Shown here: positions 45,991-54,973 of the stretch, in pieces
Numbering within the stretch: the first letter of the stretch is position 1
How the letters are laid out: each line of letters begins with the position of its first letter
Assembly: GCA_021155905.1 (NCBI GenBank)
Contig: JAJNBG010000027.1
Location: 1 to 64,000, forward strand
Source of the DNA: Bacteroidota bacterium
GTDB taxonomy: Bacteria > Bacteroidota > Bacteroidia > B-17B0 > Aurantibacillaceae
Reading direction: 5' to 3'
Length of the DNA stretch: 64,000 nt
The notes under the pieces: model-generated
Databases searched by the model: none
What the model saw: the letters and a program-made list of their open reading frames with translations, nothing else
What the model was told of the DNA's origin: nothing
Position numbers and translations under genes: made by a program

Positions 45991-48082
45991 TTTGTGCTTG
46001 TTTTAGTTGTTGCAAAGCCTGCCTGGCTTTTCCATTTCCGGGATTTCGTTTCAGGATTTTATTTACATAGAGCTCTGCCTGTTTAAAATCTTTTTTATAC
46101 GCATACAGACCGGCGATATTCATTAATAACGGTTCATAGTCCGGATCCAGTGTCAGTGCTTTGAAATAGAGCTGTTCAGCTTCCTGAATACTGCCTTGTT
46201 TTAATTTCACAAAGCCCAGGTTGGTTAAAGCAGATACATGTTTTGGGTTTTCTTTGAGAATTTCCGTCAGTTCTTTTTCGGCATTCGGCAACAGACCTTT
46301 AGCCGCTAATGCAGTACCGAATTTATTTTTAAAATCCGGTTCATAAGGCGCTAAATCAACGGCTTTCCTGTAATAATTAATTGCCCTTTGCACTTCACCC
46401 AGGTTATAAAATGCTTCGCCAATCCTGTAACTCGTCCAGGCATGATCGTTGGAGTAAGATTTTCTAATTAGAAGATTGTTTAAAATATAGGTGTCTGTTA
46501 AACGATTCACATATTCGATCATCTTACCAAAATCATTTTTAATAAAACACAGTTGCACCAGCAGAGCAAAATTTGTTTTTAAATTTATTTCCGTTTGATC
46601 GTTTAGATAAGAGGCCGCACTGTCTAAATAGTAAGCTTTGTTTTCAAACTTTTCGTATTGATTCAAATAGGCTTTAGCCCTGGTATAATGACCTGGATTT
46701 TTATCGTTAATCGCATACAAACCAATAAATTCTTTAATTGCGTCTTTGTCTTTTTTTGTCATCGGTTTCCGTATGTAATGATCATGAACCGTTACGTGAG
46801 GAATGTCGATGGAACCTGACTTTGGCATATGGCAATTGACACAGTTGGATATTTTCGTAATTCCTTTTTTACTGCAAAACAATTTTGATATTGTTCCCTC
46901 CTTCTCTTCAATCCCTTTCGCCTCTCCAATCCCTTTTGTTTTTTGTGTCCCTCCATCATGGCACTTAAGACAGGCATCATTAAAAACGTTGGGATTCGTT
47001 TCTCTAACGCTCACGTGCGGGTTATGACAAGTTACGCAGGTCAGGGCATCTTTATAAGGTTTTAGCTTGTGACTTTCTTCCTTTGAAGTTTCTGATGTCG
47101 CTTTCTCTAAAGATTTAACAAAGCAGGCGCTTTGCTTCAACCGGTCCGCATGCGAAGCCATGATGAATTCATCATCCGCGTTTTTGTATTTCGGTAAAAA
47201 CACCGTCATGAAATCGTTCAGTTTCATTCCCGGTTTAAAATCATAAAATGATTTTCCTTCTTTCAAGATCGTATTACCCTGTAAATGGCATCTCTGGCAA
47301 ATATCAAACTGTGCGTCAATGCTTAATTTAGCCGGATTTACGATACTATAATCAATGTATCTGGAAGTGTCAATCCGGCTTCCCGTTTGCCGTTGAGCTA
47401 CATGGATGCTTCCAGGCCCATGACAGCGTTCGCAGTTAATTCCCTCGGGCACTGATTTAAATTTATTTTCGGATCCTATAACAAATTCAGGATAGGTATT
47501 ATGGCAACTCATACATTCAAGGCCGATCTTTCGCATAAAGCGGCTGTTATGCCCATCTTCAAATCCGGGGGGTAGATCCCACTTTTTTTTCTGCGTGTAA
47601 AAAGTCATAGGCATTTGATTCAGGTAACCATTTACCGACTGAATATGTGAATTTGTATGTTGGCCCGATCCGACAATGAAATCAACGGTTTCCTGTCGCT
47701 TGTAGATGGTGTCTTTTCCTTTTAGTCGGTATTCCAGAAATTGCAGACTATCATTCAGCCAGAATGCTTTATAATAAAAATCACCTATTTTATCATAAAT
47801 CGCAGCATGCTGGTAATCCCCGGAAGATTTTTCTTTCGTCGCTACATCAAATGATTGCCCCATTCCTGTTTTGATATAAGTGTTATAGATATCCTGGTGA
47901 CAAAGCTTGCAGGTGTTTATTCCTACATATTTTGCCGAGTCCGAATGGTTAAGGTACAGGAGCGTATCGTTTTTAACCATCGTTTGTTGCCCAGAGTTTC
48001 CTTCGGGGCTATGGCAGGAAAATACAATCAGGCCGATTGTTAAAATCAGCGTTCCGGTTAAATATTTAAAAGAATGGGCCAA
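45977..48082 (-). CDS. Seven-heme cytochrome c lipoprotein with TPR domain
   Basis: 701 residues. A lipoprotein signal (LTIGLIVFSC, Cys23) anchors it in the envelope. Seven CxxCH heme motifs are visible: CKLCH (58-62), CMSCH, CERCH, CQRCH, CVTCH, CLKCH and CVNCH, over about residues 58-420. About five TPR units fill residues about 540-695 (AWTSYRIGEAFYNLGEVQRA, SALTNLGFVKLKQGSIQEAE). A charged repeat (GIGEAKGIEEKEG) interrupts the region between the sixth and seventh hemes. The start is TTG at 48082; no ATG is available between the upstream TGA and the signal peptide. It resembles cytochrome c554-type multiheme proteins fused to TPR. Electron donor and acceptor are unknown. It overlaps aroB by 14 bases. 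Confidence 0.87.
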   Translation of the reverse strand: MAHSFKYLTGTLILTIGLIVFSCHSPEGNSGQQTMVKNDTLLYLNHSDSAKYVGINTCKLCHQDIYNTYIKTGMGQSFDVATKEKSSGDYQHAAIYDKIGDFYYKAFWLNDSLQFLEYRLKGKDTIYKRQETVDFIVGSGQHTNSHIQSVNGYLNQMPMTFYTQKKKWDLPPGFEDGHNSRFMRKIGLECMSCHNTYPEFVIGSENKFKSVPEGINCERCHGPGSIHVAQRQTGSRIDTSRYIDYSIVNPAKLSIDAQFDICQRCHLQGNTILKEGKSFYDFKPGMKLNDFMTVFLPKYKNADDEFIMASHADRLKQSACFVKSLEKATSETSKEESHKLKPYKDALTCVTCHNPHVSVRETNPNVFNDACLKCHDGGTQKTKGIGEAKGIEEKEGTISKLFCSKKGITKISNCVNCHMPKSGSIDIPHVTVHDHYIRKPMTKKDKDAIKEFIGLYAINDKNPGHYTRAKAYLNQYEKFENKAYYLDSAASYLNDQTEINLKTNFALLVQLCFIKNDFGKMIEYVNRLTDTYILNNLLIRKSYSNDHAWTSYRIGEAFYNLGEVQRAINYYRKAVDLAPYEPDFKNKFGTALAAKGLLPNAEKELTEILKENPKHVSALTNLGFVKLKQGSIQEAEQLYFKALTLDPDYEPLLMNIAGLYAYKKDFKQAELYVNKILKRNPGNGKARQALQQLKQAQNGHH

Positions 48083-48205
48083 TTGAAATTTATAGCTTCA
48101 AAATTAGCATAACAATTTGTAATTGCATTAAAACAGGAAAATGAGCGATATGACCTTAAATTAAGGATTATTTAACGATAAAGTGTAGATTTCCAGCAAG
48201 ATAAA

Positions 48206-48236
48206 TTGGTTTGTCGCTTAAAAATAACTACTTTTG
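48206..48236 (+). promoter_or_regulatory. Promoter of typA
   Basis: TTG at 48206-48208 and TACTTTTG at 48229-48236 (fits TAnnTTTG) are 20 bases apart, close to the usual Bacteroidota -33/-7 spacing. The ATG of typA follows at 48257. Confidence 0.7.
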
Positions 48237-48256
48237 CGCCCTTATTAAAATATAAC

Positions 48257-50068
48257 ATGTCAGAAATTAGAAACATTGCCATTATTGCCCATGTCGATCA
48301 CGGGAAAACTACTTTAGTAGATAAAATTTTACACCAGTGTAATTTATTCAGAGAAAACCAGGCTTCAGGCGAGTTAATCCTGGATAACAACGACTTAGAG
48401 CGTGAGCGTGGTATTACTATTTTAGCGAAAAACGTATCAGTTACTTACAAAGGAACTAAGATTAATATTATTGACACACCGGGTCACGCCGACTTTGGAG
48501 GTGAAGTTGAACGTACGTTAAACATGGCGGATGGTGTTATTTTGTTGGTAGATGCTTTTGAAGGCCCAATGCCTCAAACGCGTTTCGTTACTCAAAAAGC
48601 CATTGCAGCTGGTAAGAAAGCAATCGTTGTAATCAATAAAGTGGATAAACCAAACTGTCGTCCTGAAGAAGTTCATGATAACGTGTTTGATTTATTCTTC
48701 AATTTAGATGCGACTGAAGATCAGTTGAATTTCCCTACAGTATATGGTTCAAGTAAACAAGGCTGGATGGCTGGTGATTATAAAACACCAACAACAGACG
48801 TTACTTATTTATTGGATACAATCTTAGAAAGTATTCCTACAGCTCCTGAGCGCGTGGGAACTCTACAAATTCAGATCACATCATTGGATTATTCATCGTT
48901 CATTGGCCGTATCGCAGTAGGACGTGTTTTTCGTGGTATTATTAAAGAAAACATGCCTGTATCCGTTGTTAAGCGCGACGGCAGAATTCAAAAATCCCGT
49001 ATTAAAGAGTTATACGTTTTTGAAGGCTTAGGTAAAGTTAAAGTTACTGAAGTTCAAACGGGTGATATTTGTGCCTTTACAGGAATCGAAGGTTTTGAAA
49101 TTGGCGACACGGTTGCTGATTTTGACGCTCCGGAAGCAATGCCAACAATGAAAATTGATGAGCCGACAATGAGTATGTTGTTTACTATTAACAACTCCCC
49201 ATTCTTTGGTAAAGATGGTAAATTTGTTACTTCCCGTCATTTACGTGACCGTTTATACAAGGAATTAGAAAAGAATTTAGCGATGCGTGTTGAAGAAACA
49301 TCATCTCCTGATTCTTACTTGGTATTTGGCCGTGGTATTCTTCACTTATCAGTTTTAATTGAGACCATGCGTCGTGAAGGGTATGAGTTGCAGTTAGGTC
49401 AGCCACAGGTAATCGTGAAAGAAATTGATGGTGTGAAATGTGAGCCAATTGAGGTATTAACAGTAGATGTCCCACAAGAATCAGCATCAAAAGTAATTGA
49501 TCTGGTAACTCAGCGTAAAGGTAATTTACTGATCATGGAAGCTAAAGGAGATTTAACTCACATTGAGTTTGAGATCCCGTCTCGTGGAATCATCGGATTA
49601 CGTAATAATGTATTAACAGCGACAGCTGGTGAGGCGATTATGGCCCACCGTTTTAAGGATTACGAACCATGGAAAGGTCCAATCCCAAGCCGTATCGCGG
49701 GTGTATTGATCAGTAAAGATAAAGGAACTGCAGTAGCTTATTCTATTGATAAATTGCAGGATCGCGGTAAGTTTTTCGTTGAAGCAGGAGATGAGATCTA
49801 TCCGGGAATGGTTATTGGAGAGCATATCCGTCCGGACGATTTAGTAGTAAATATCTGTACAGAAAAGCAATTGACCAACATGCGTGCATCAGGGACTGAT
49901 GATAAAATGCGTATTGTACCAAAAATTAACTTCAGTTTAGAAGAAGCAATGGAATACATCCAGGGAGATGAGTATGTAGAAATTACCCCAACTTTCATCC
50001 GTTTACGCAAGATCTATTTAGATGAAAACGAGCGTAAGCGTATGGGTAAAACATTGGTTTCTAAATAA
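48257..50068 (+). CDS. typA: Ribosome-associated GTPase TypA/BipA
   Basis: 603 residues from the ATG at 48257; an in-frame ATG at 48206 overlaps the promoter. This translational GTPase acts in 50S ribosome assembly and stress adaptation. The G-domain motifs are AHVDHGKTTL (G1), RGITI (G2), DTPGHADFGGEVER (G3) and NKVDKP (G4). They are followed by the beta-barrel domain 2, domains III and V of EF-G type, and the BipA-specific C-terminal domain (KDKGTAVAYSIDKLQDRG, TNMRASGTDDKMRI). All domains are intact and of normal length. Cytoplasmic. Confidence 0.96.
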   Translation: MSEIRNIAIIAHVDHGKTTLVDKILHQCNLFRENQASGELILDNNDLERERGITILAKNVSVTYKGTKINIIDTPGHADFGGEVERTLNMADGVILLVDAFEGPMPQTRFVTQKAIAAGKKAIVVINKVDKPNCRPEEVHDNVFDLFFNLDATEDQLNFPTVYGSSKQGWMAGDYKTPTTDVTYLLDTILESIPTAPERVGTLQIQITSLDYSSFIGRIAVGRVFRGIIKENMPVSVVKRDGRIQKSRIKELYVFEGLGKVKVTEVQTGDICAFTGIEGFEIGDTVADFDAPEAMPTMKIDEPTMSMLFTINNSPFFGKDGKFVTSRHLRDRLYKELEKNLAMRVEETSSPDSYLVFGRGILHLSVLIETMRREGYELQLGQPQVIVKEIDGVKCEPIEVLTVDVPQESASKVIDLVTQRKGNLLIMEAKGDLTHIEFEIPSRGIIGLRNNVLTATAGEAIMAHRFKDYEPWKGPIPSRIAGVLISKDKGTAVAYSIDKLQDRGKFFVEAGDEIYPGMVIGEHIRPDDLVVNICTEKQLTNMRASGTDDKMRIVPKINFSLEEAMEYIQGDEYVEITPTFIRLRKIYLDENERKRMGKTLVSK

Positions 50069-50090
50069 TAAAATAATTCGTAAGCTTATT

Positions 50091-50130
50091 AAAAAGGCAA
50101 AGAAAACATTGGTTTCTTTGCCTTTTTTCT
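50091..50130 (+). terminator. Strong terminator after typA
   Basis: AAAAAGGCAAAGAAA (50091-50105) pairs perfectly with TTTCTTTGCCTTTTT (50113-50127), a 15-bp stem with a seven-base loop and a T-rich tail. Part of it (50103-50117) is an exact copy of the last codons of typA (50048-50062). Confidence 0.93.
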
Positions 50131-50203
50131 TTTTTATAAAAGCAATAAAATACAACCTTTTGAATTATATATTCTCTAAAATTTACTGATATTTACCAAT
50201 TAT

Positions 50204-50656
50204 ATGATAAAACCGAGTTACGAAGAAATATACATGGAGTTAGCCGAAAAGCTTGCTTTGCGATCTCATTGTGTGAAAGCACAGGTTGGAGCGGTTTTAA
50301 CCAAAGACACGCGTATTGTTTCGATTGGATATAATGGGCCTCCTGCCGGAACTCATAATTGTGACCAGGAATGGCCGGAACATGGATGTGCGAGAGACAG
50401 TAAGGGAAGTTGCTCATTAGCCTTACATGCAGAGCAAAATGCTATTTTGTATGCGGTTAAGAATAATATGGCAATAGAAGGAACAACCTTGTATGTGACC
50501 TTATCTCCTTGTATCGCATGTGCCAGGGTAATTTTTACCACTGGTATAAAAAAAGTGTTTTATAAACATAGTTACGCAGAATATAAAAAAATTGCCAGTG
50601 ATGAGGGAGTTGATTTTTTAAGGAAGTTTGGCGTCGAAGTCGTACATTATAAGTAA
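50204..50656 (+). CDS. Deoxycytidylate (dCMP) deaminase
   Basis: 150 residues of the zinc-dependent cytidine deaminase superfamily. His75-Ala-Glu77 (HAEQNAI) supplies one zinc ligand and the catalytic Glu; Cys103 and Cys106 (SPCIACA) supply the other ligands. GYNGPPAGTHNC and the following loop are typical of dCMP deaminase of the ComEB type. The enzyme turns dCMP into dUMP, the precursor for thymidylate synthesis, and is often controlled by dCTP and dTTP. Cytoplasmic. It stands 45 bases before a small basic protein gene and after the strong typA terminator. Confidence 0.93.
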   Translation: MIKPSYEEIYMELAEKLALRSHCVKAQVGAVLTKDTRIVSIGYNGPPAGTHNCDQEWPEHGCARDSKGSCSLALHAEQNAILYAVKNNMAIEGTTLYVTLSPCIACARVIFTTGIKKVFYKHSYAEYKKIASDEGVDFLRKFGVEVVHYK

Positions 50657-50701
50657 TTAGGCAATTCGTTAACCGTTATGTAAAATTAAAAAAATACAAT
50701 T

Positions 50702-51079
50702 ATGCTTTTAAGGTTATTACTTTTTTTATTTTTTAGCGCTGCGCTTCAAAATACTTGTCTATCACAGGAAGGCGGAGGAAAAGCAGATCCTCCTAAAAAA
50801 GATCAGTCTATCAAAAGCAAAAGAAAACAACATAAAGCGGATAAAAAAAAGTGGAAAGAAGATCGAAGAAATAAACGTGCTGAGGAGAAAAAAATCCGTG
50901 ACCATCACAAGCGCATTCAAACAAAAGAAGTGCGAAAAAGGATGAAGAAGAGTAAAGGCAAAGCAATTCGTAATAATACACATCAGCGCGAGCCTTTTTT
51001 CCAGCGCTTATTTCAGAAAAAGAGAGGCAAAGGGTCAAAGCAACCTAAGGAAAAGACATCGAAAGTACAGCAGTACTAA
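50702..51079 (+). CDS. Small, very basic secreted protein of unknown function
   Basis: 125 residues. A signal peptide (MLLRLLLFLFFSAALQNTCLSQ) precedes a mature part in which Lys and Arg make up close to half the residues (for example SKRKQHKADKKKWKEDRRNK), with almost no hydrophobic core; it is probably disordered. Short Lys/Arg-rich secreted proteins like this are often seen in Bacteroidota, but I know of no function. The strong charge suggests binding to anionic polymers such as LPS, DNA or exopolysaccharide. It lies 45 bases after the dCMP deaminase gene. Confidence 0.65.
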   Translation: MLLRLLLFLFFSAALQNTCLSQEGGGKADPPKKDQSIKSKRKQHKADKKKWKEDRRNKRAEEKKIRDHHKRIQTKEVRKRMKKSKGKAIRNNTHQREPFFQRLFQKKRGKGSKQPKEKTSKVQQY

Positions 51080-51384
51080 CAGGGGGTTAAAAAATCTGAT
51101 TTTTTTATTAAAAAGGCCTCTTTTTTACCACTTATTTCAAAAAACCCACCACTTATCAATTTAGTACCCCCATTTATTAGAACGCTAAATTTATGCTTTG
51201 GACTATTCGTAATATTGTGTTAATTCTTGTTAAGTTTTAATACCCTTTAACGAAAAAAAGTTGGAAAATAACAACCACATAATCAGAATATTACAAAAAT
51301 CTACTAGAAATATTTGCACTAGTTACCTATCATTTATATATTTATCCGCTCGTACAAATCGAACGTAATTAAAAAACTATCAAT
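51080..51384 (+). other. 305-base intergenic region before the receptor operon
   Basis: No gene is visible. Two AT-rich hairpins that could act as terminators lie at the left end: AAAAAATC and GATTTTTT near 51088-51106, and AAAAAGGCCTCTTTTTT near 51110-51126. On the right, AATATTTG (51309-51316) and TATATTTA (near 51336) are possible -7 boxes for the receptor operon. The leader would then be about 45-65 bases long. Confidence 0.5.
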
Positions 51385-51483
51385 ATGTTAAGAAAAATTT
51401 ACTTTTCAATCGTAACACTTTTAGGGGGTTGGAACAACGGATATGGACGGTTATGCCATGATCAAGCCACTGGCACCGGGTAA
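51385..51483 (+). pseudogene. Detached 5' end (signal peptide) of the TonB-dependent receptor
   Basis: ATG at 51385 opens MLRKIYFSIVTLLGG, a normal signal-peptide start, but the frame then reads nonsense (WNNGYGRLCHDQ) and stops at TAA 51481-51483. The next frame, one base over, continues the receptor with VGTTDMDGYAM. The N-terminal half of the receptor's carboxypeptidase-like domain, roughly 50 residues, should lie between these two pieces and is absent. The break is at the run of five G at 51424-51428. Confidence 0.75.
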
Positions 51484-54400
51484 ATACGATGTAAAGGGCA
51501 TTTATGTCGGATACCAGGCTCAGGAGATAAAAGGTATTGTAGTTGGAGAGTCAAAGACGGCTTATGTAACTATTGAATTATCAAGTGGTGATGGTGTGAG
51601 ACTGGATGAGGTTGTGGTAGTTGAATATCAGGAGCCTTTAATTGATAGCGATATGAAATCAGGTGGTACAGTAACACGTGAAGAATATCAGAATATGGCT
51701 ACAAAAAACATTAACTCGGTAGCGGCAACTACTGCCGGTGTTTATCAGGCAGATGAAGGTGGTTCTTTAAATGTTCGAGGTGGTCGTTCTTCATCCACCA
51801 TTTATTTTGTAGATGGTGTAAAAGTTTTAGGTGGCGCAACAGGTGTTCCTCAACAGGGAGTTGAACAAATCAATGTAATTACAGGGGGTGTGCCGGCCCA
51901 ATATGGTGACGCAACATCAGGTATCATATCTGTTACAACCCGTGGGCCACAAAGTAAGTTTTTCGGGGGCGTTGAATTAATTTCTTCTCAGTTAACTGAT
52001 AAATATGGCTACAACTCTTTAGGTTTCTCAATTGGTGGACCGATCTTTCAGAAAAGAGATTCAACCGGGCAAAAGAAACCGATTATTGGATTCATCTTAT
52101 CTGGACAAGGAACTTATGAAAAGGATCCGGACCCTTCTTATGTTAAAATGTGGAAGTTGAATGACGACAAACTAACTGAGTTGGAAAAAACACCTTTAAG
52201 GATAGTGACCGTTGGCGCTGAAGATAAATTTTACCGTCAATTGGATTATGTGACTAAATCAGATATGACTCAGACACCGGTACGCCAGAATGTAGCAAAC
52301 CGTTCAGTGCAATTAAACGGTAAATTGGATTTTAAAGTAGCGCCTAATACTAATTTAACCATTGGTGGTGCTGTTGATTATGGAAACAGGCACGATTTTG
52401 TTTATGAATATTCTTTATTTAATCCTCAAAATAATCCTCAAAGTATTAATACAACCTGGAGAACATTTGCAAATATTAGACAAAAATTTGGCACAAACCA
52501 GACAGGAGCTGAGAAAGAAAAATCTCAGGCATTAATCTCCAATGCCTATTTTACGTTCCTGGCGAGTTATGAAAAAGCTAAGTCAAAAACACAGGATGAT
52601 ACACATAAAGACAAGATTTTTAATTACGGTTTTCAGGGAAAATATAACTGGGCGCCTGATACTTCCAGTAATTATATAATGAAAAGTAATCCTTCATTAT
52701 TGTATTCATGGATGGATTATCAGGGGCCTAAAAAAGGTCCGGTTACATTTGAAAGAAGTGAGTTAAATCCTACTACAGCGAATTACTCATCACAGGTATT
52801 TGGTTTCAGAGGCTCTGTGCCAACTATTCTGGATGCACAAACCGATAATGCTTTTGTAAACGGAGATAGACCGGAAAGTATTAATAGTTTGTTTTTCCCT
52901 GTTGGACGCCAGTATGGTGGATATAGTTTTACTGAATCAACCCAATTACGTTTTGCTTCAAGTTTTTCAGCCGATTTTAAAAACCATGCCATCATGGTGG
53001 GGGTTGAGTACGATCAGCGCAATCAAAGCGGCTATTCTGTCAATCCCATTGGGCTATGGGAGAGGATGAGGAATTTAACAAACACTCATTTAACTACATT
53101 AGATAAAGAAAATCCGATCATCATCCCGGGACAAAACGGAGAATTAGATAAACATTATTACAGGTATATATATAATGCCGAGAGTCAAAACCAAATTGAT
53201 AAATCGTTAAGGGAAGCATTGGGATTATCGGCCGATAATCAAACCCTCATCAATTCTGATGCGTTTTCTCCGGATGATCTAAGATTAGATATGTTTAGTG
53301 CTCAGGATTTATTACAAAATGGGGCAAATTCTTTAGTGGATTATTATGGGTTTGATTACCTGGGTAACAAGGATAAGAATTCTACAAATCTCGATAAATT
53401 TGTAAATGATAAGGATGCCAATGGAAATCAAACACTGCATGTAGGTGCTTACAAGCCAATTTATGTGGCAGGTTACATCCAGGATAAATTTGATTTTAAA
53501 GACATTAAGTTCAACGTAGGTGTGCGTGTAGATCGTTTTGATGCAAATCAGAAAGTCTTGAAAGATCCGTATTTATTTCATGAAGCTTATACTGCCAAGG
53601 ATAAACCGGATGGAAAACCGGATAACATTGGAGACGATTACGTCGTGTACGTTGATAATTTGACTAGTTTGAATGTGAAAGGATACAGGCACACCGATGA
53701 AAAAACCGGGAATACTACCTGGTATAGCTCTGAAGGAAAGGAAACATCTGACCCTAAAGGTTTAGCAACTGATGGTAAATTAACTCCGTGGTTAAAAGAT
53801 GGTGATTTTGCCAGCAAAAATGCCTTCAGCGCCTCCGCCTTCAGAGATTATAAACCACAAATTAACGTCATGCCTCGTGTGGCTTTCTCTTTCCCTATTT
53901 CAGATGTCGCCAATTTCTTTGCCCATTATGATGTATTGACTCAGCGCCCTTCTGACGGGTTAATGCGTTTTGACCCGAAAGATTATTATTTTATATCTAA
54001 TTATAATACAGGAAGTATTATTACTAATTCAAACCTGAGACCGGATAAAACCATTGATTATGAAATTGGTTACCAGCAGGTATTAAATCAAAAGAAAAAT
54101 GCCTCTCTGAAGCTTACCGCATTTTACCGTGAATTGAGAGATCAGATTACACAGGTGTCTTTAACGAATGCTTACCCGAGAACTTACAGAACATACGCAA
54201 ATAAGGATTTTGGTACTGTGAAGGGTTTAAGTGCTGAATTTGATTTACGCCGCTCCGGTGGAGTATCTTTAACGGCTAATTATACTTTACAATTTGCAGA
54301 TGGATCCGGTTCAAATGCTAATTCAGGCGCGGAACTTGCATCATCCGATCAGCCAAATCTTCGTATCACTTTACCATTGGATTATGATCAGCGTCATACC

Positions 54401-54955
54401 ATTACCATTAATTTAGATTACCGTTTTGGTGAAGGAAAAGATTATAAAGGACCGCAATTTAACCGCAAAAAGAAAGATGCTGTGCAAACTGTACAGATCT
54501 TACAAAATGTTGGAGCTAATTTAAGTTTCCTGATTGGTTCTGGTACTCCGTATACGCGTGATGTAGCTGCCTCACCAGCTGGCGGTCGATCTCAGATCAA
54601 TGGTTCAATCAATGGATCATCCAAGCCTTGGCAGTTCAGAACAAACTTAAGAGTTGATAAGAACATTGAATTGACCTGGGGTAAAAAAGACGGGGATTCT
54701 AAAAAAACGGCCAATTTAAATATTTACATCCAGGTATTAAATCTATTGAATACAAAAAACATTCTGGGAGTGTATAACTATACCGGTAACCCGGAAGATG
54801 ACGGTTATTTGGCATCTTCTCAGGGACAATTGTATGTCAACAGTAACCCTGCAACCGCAGCTTCTTTCACTGACCAATACAATATTTATATTAATAACCC
54901 AGGCAATTACGGAAGACCCCGTACATTCAGAATTGGGGTATTATTAGATTTTTAA
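51443..54955 (+). CDS. TonB-dependent receptor, 5' end broken
   Basis: 1170 residues in frame. The frame opens after TAG 51422-51424 with the second half of a CarboxypepD_reg-like domain (VGTTDMDGYAMIKPLAPGKY, about 50 residues). Next is a TonB plug domain (SVAATTAGVYQADEGGSLNV, INVITGGVPAQYGDATSGII) and a large 22-strand-type barrel ending in an aromatic residue (RIGVLLDF). Such proteins import substrates across the outer membrane with TonB energy. As written it lacks a signal peptide, since the leader is in a different frame 40 bases upstream, so the product could not be exported. Either the gene is inactivated by a deletion plus frameshift, or the sequence has an assembly error. The rest is intact, without further frameshifts, and is followed closely by two co-oriented genes. 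Confidence 0.87.
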   Translation: MDGYAMIKPLAPGKYDVKGIYVGYQAQEIKGIVVGESKTAYVTIELSSGDGVRLDEVVVVEYQEPLIDSDMKSGGTVTREEYQNMATKNINSVAATTAGVYQADEGGSLNVRGGRSSSTIYFVDGVKVLGGATGVPQQGVEQINVITGGVPAQYGDATSGIISVTTRGPQSKFFGGVELISSQLTDKYGYNSLGFSIGGPIFQKRDSTGQKKPIIGFILSGQGTYEKDPDPSYVKMWKLNDDKLTELEKTPLRIVTVGAEDKFYRQLDYVTKSDMTQTPVRQNVANRSVQLNGKLDFKVAPNTNLTIGGAVDYGNRHDFVYEYSLFNPQNNPQSINTTWRTFANIRQKFGTNQTGAEKEKSQALISNAYFTFLASYEKAKSKTQDDTHKDKIFNYGFQGKYNWAPDTSSNYIMKSNPSLLYSWMDYQGPKKGPVTFERSELNPTTANYSSQVFGFRGSVPTILDAQTDNAFVNGDRPESINSLFFPVGRQYGGYSFTESTQLRFASSFSADFKNHAIMVGVEYDQRNQSGYSVNPIGLWERMRNLTNTHLTTLDKENPIIIPGQNGELDKHYYRYIYNAESQNQIDKSLREALGLSADNQTLINSDAFSPDDLRLDMFSAQDLLQNGANSLVDYYGFDYLGNKDKNSTNLDKFVNDKDANGNQTLHVGAYKPIYVAGYIQDKFDFKDIKFNVGVRVDRFDANQKVLKDPYLFHEAYTAKDKPDGKPDNIGDDYVVYVDNLTSLNVKGYRHTDEKTGNTTWYSSEGKETSDPKGLATDGKLTPWLKDGDFASKNAFSASAFRDYKPQINVMPRVAFSFPISDVANFFAHYDVLTQRPSDGLMRFDPKDYYFISNYNTGSIITNSNLRPDKTIDYEIGYQQVLNQKKNASLKLTAFYRELRDQITQVSLTNAYPRTYRTYANKDFGTVKGLSAEFDLRRSGGVSLTANYTLQFADGSGSNANSGAELASSDQPNLRITLPLDYDQRHTITINLDYRFGEGKDYKGPQFNRKKKDAVQTVQILQNVGANLSFLIGSGTPYTRDVAASPAGGRSQINGSINGSSKPWQFRTNLRVDKNIELTWGKKDGDSKKTANLNIYIQVLNLLNTKNILGVYNYTGNPEDDGYLASSQGQLYVNSNPATAASFTDQYNIYINNPGNYGRPRTFRIGVLLDF

Positions 54956-54973
54956 TTATAAAACGAACTTACA

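Noticed and set aside
48206-48256. Longer typA start at ATG 48206.
   Set aside because: It would place the -33/-7 promoter (48206-48236) inside the gene, and the extension is not part of the conserved TypA N-terminus; ATG 48257 gives MSEIRNIAIIAHVDHGKTT.
51443-54955. Programmed frameshift joining the receptor leader to the receptor frame at GGGGG.
   Set aside because: A frame change alone would not restore the missing half of the N-terminal domain, so deletion or assembly error is more likely.
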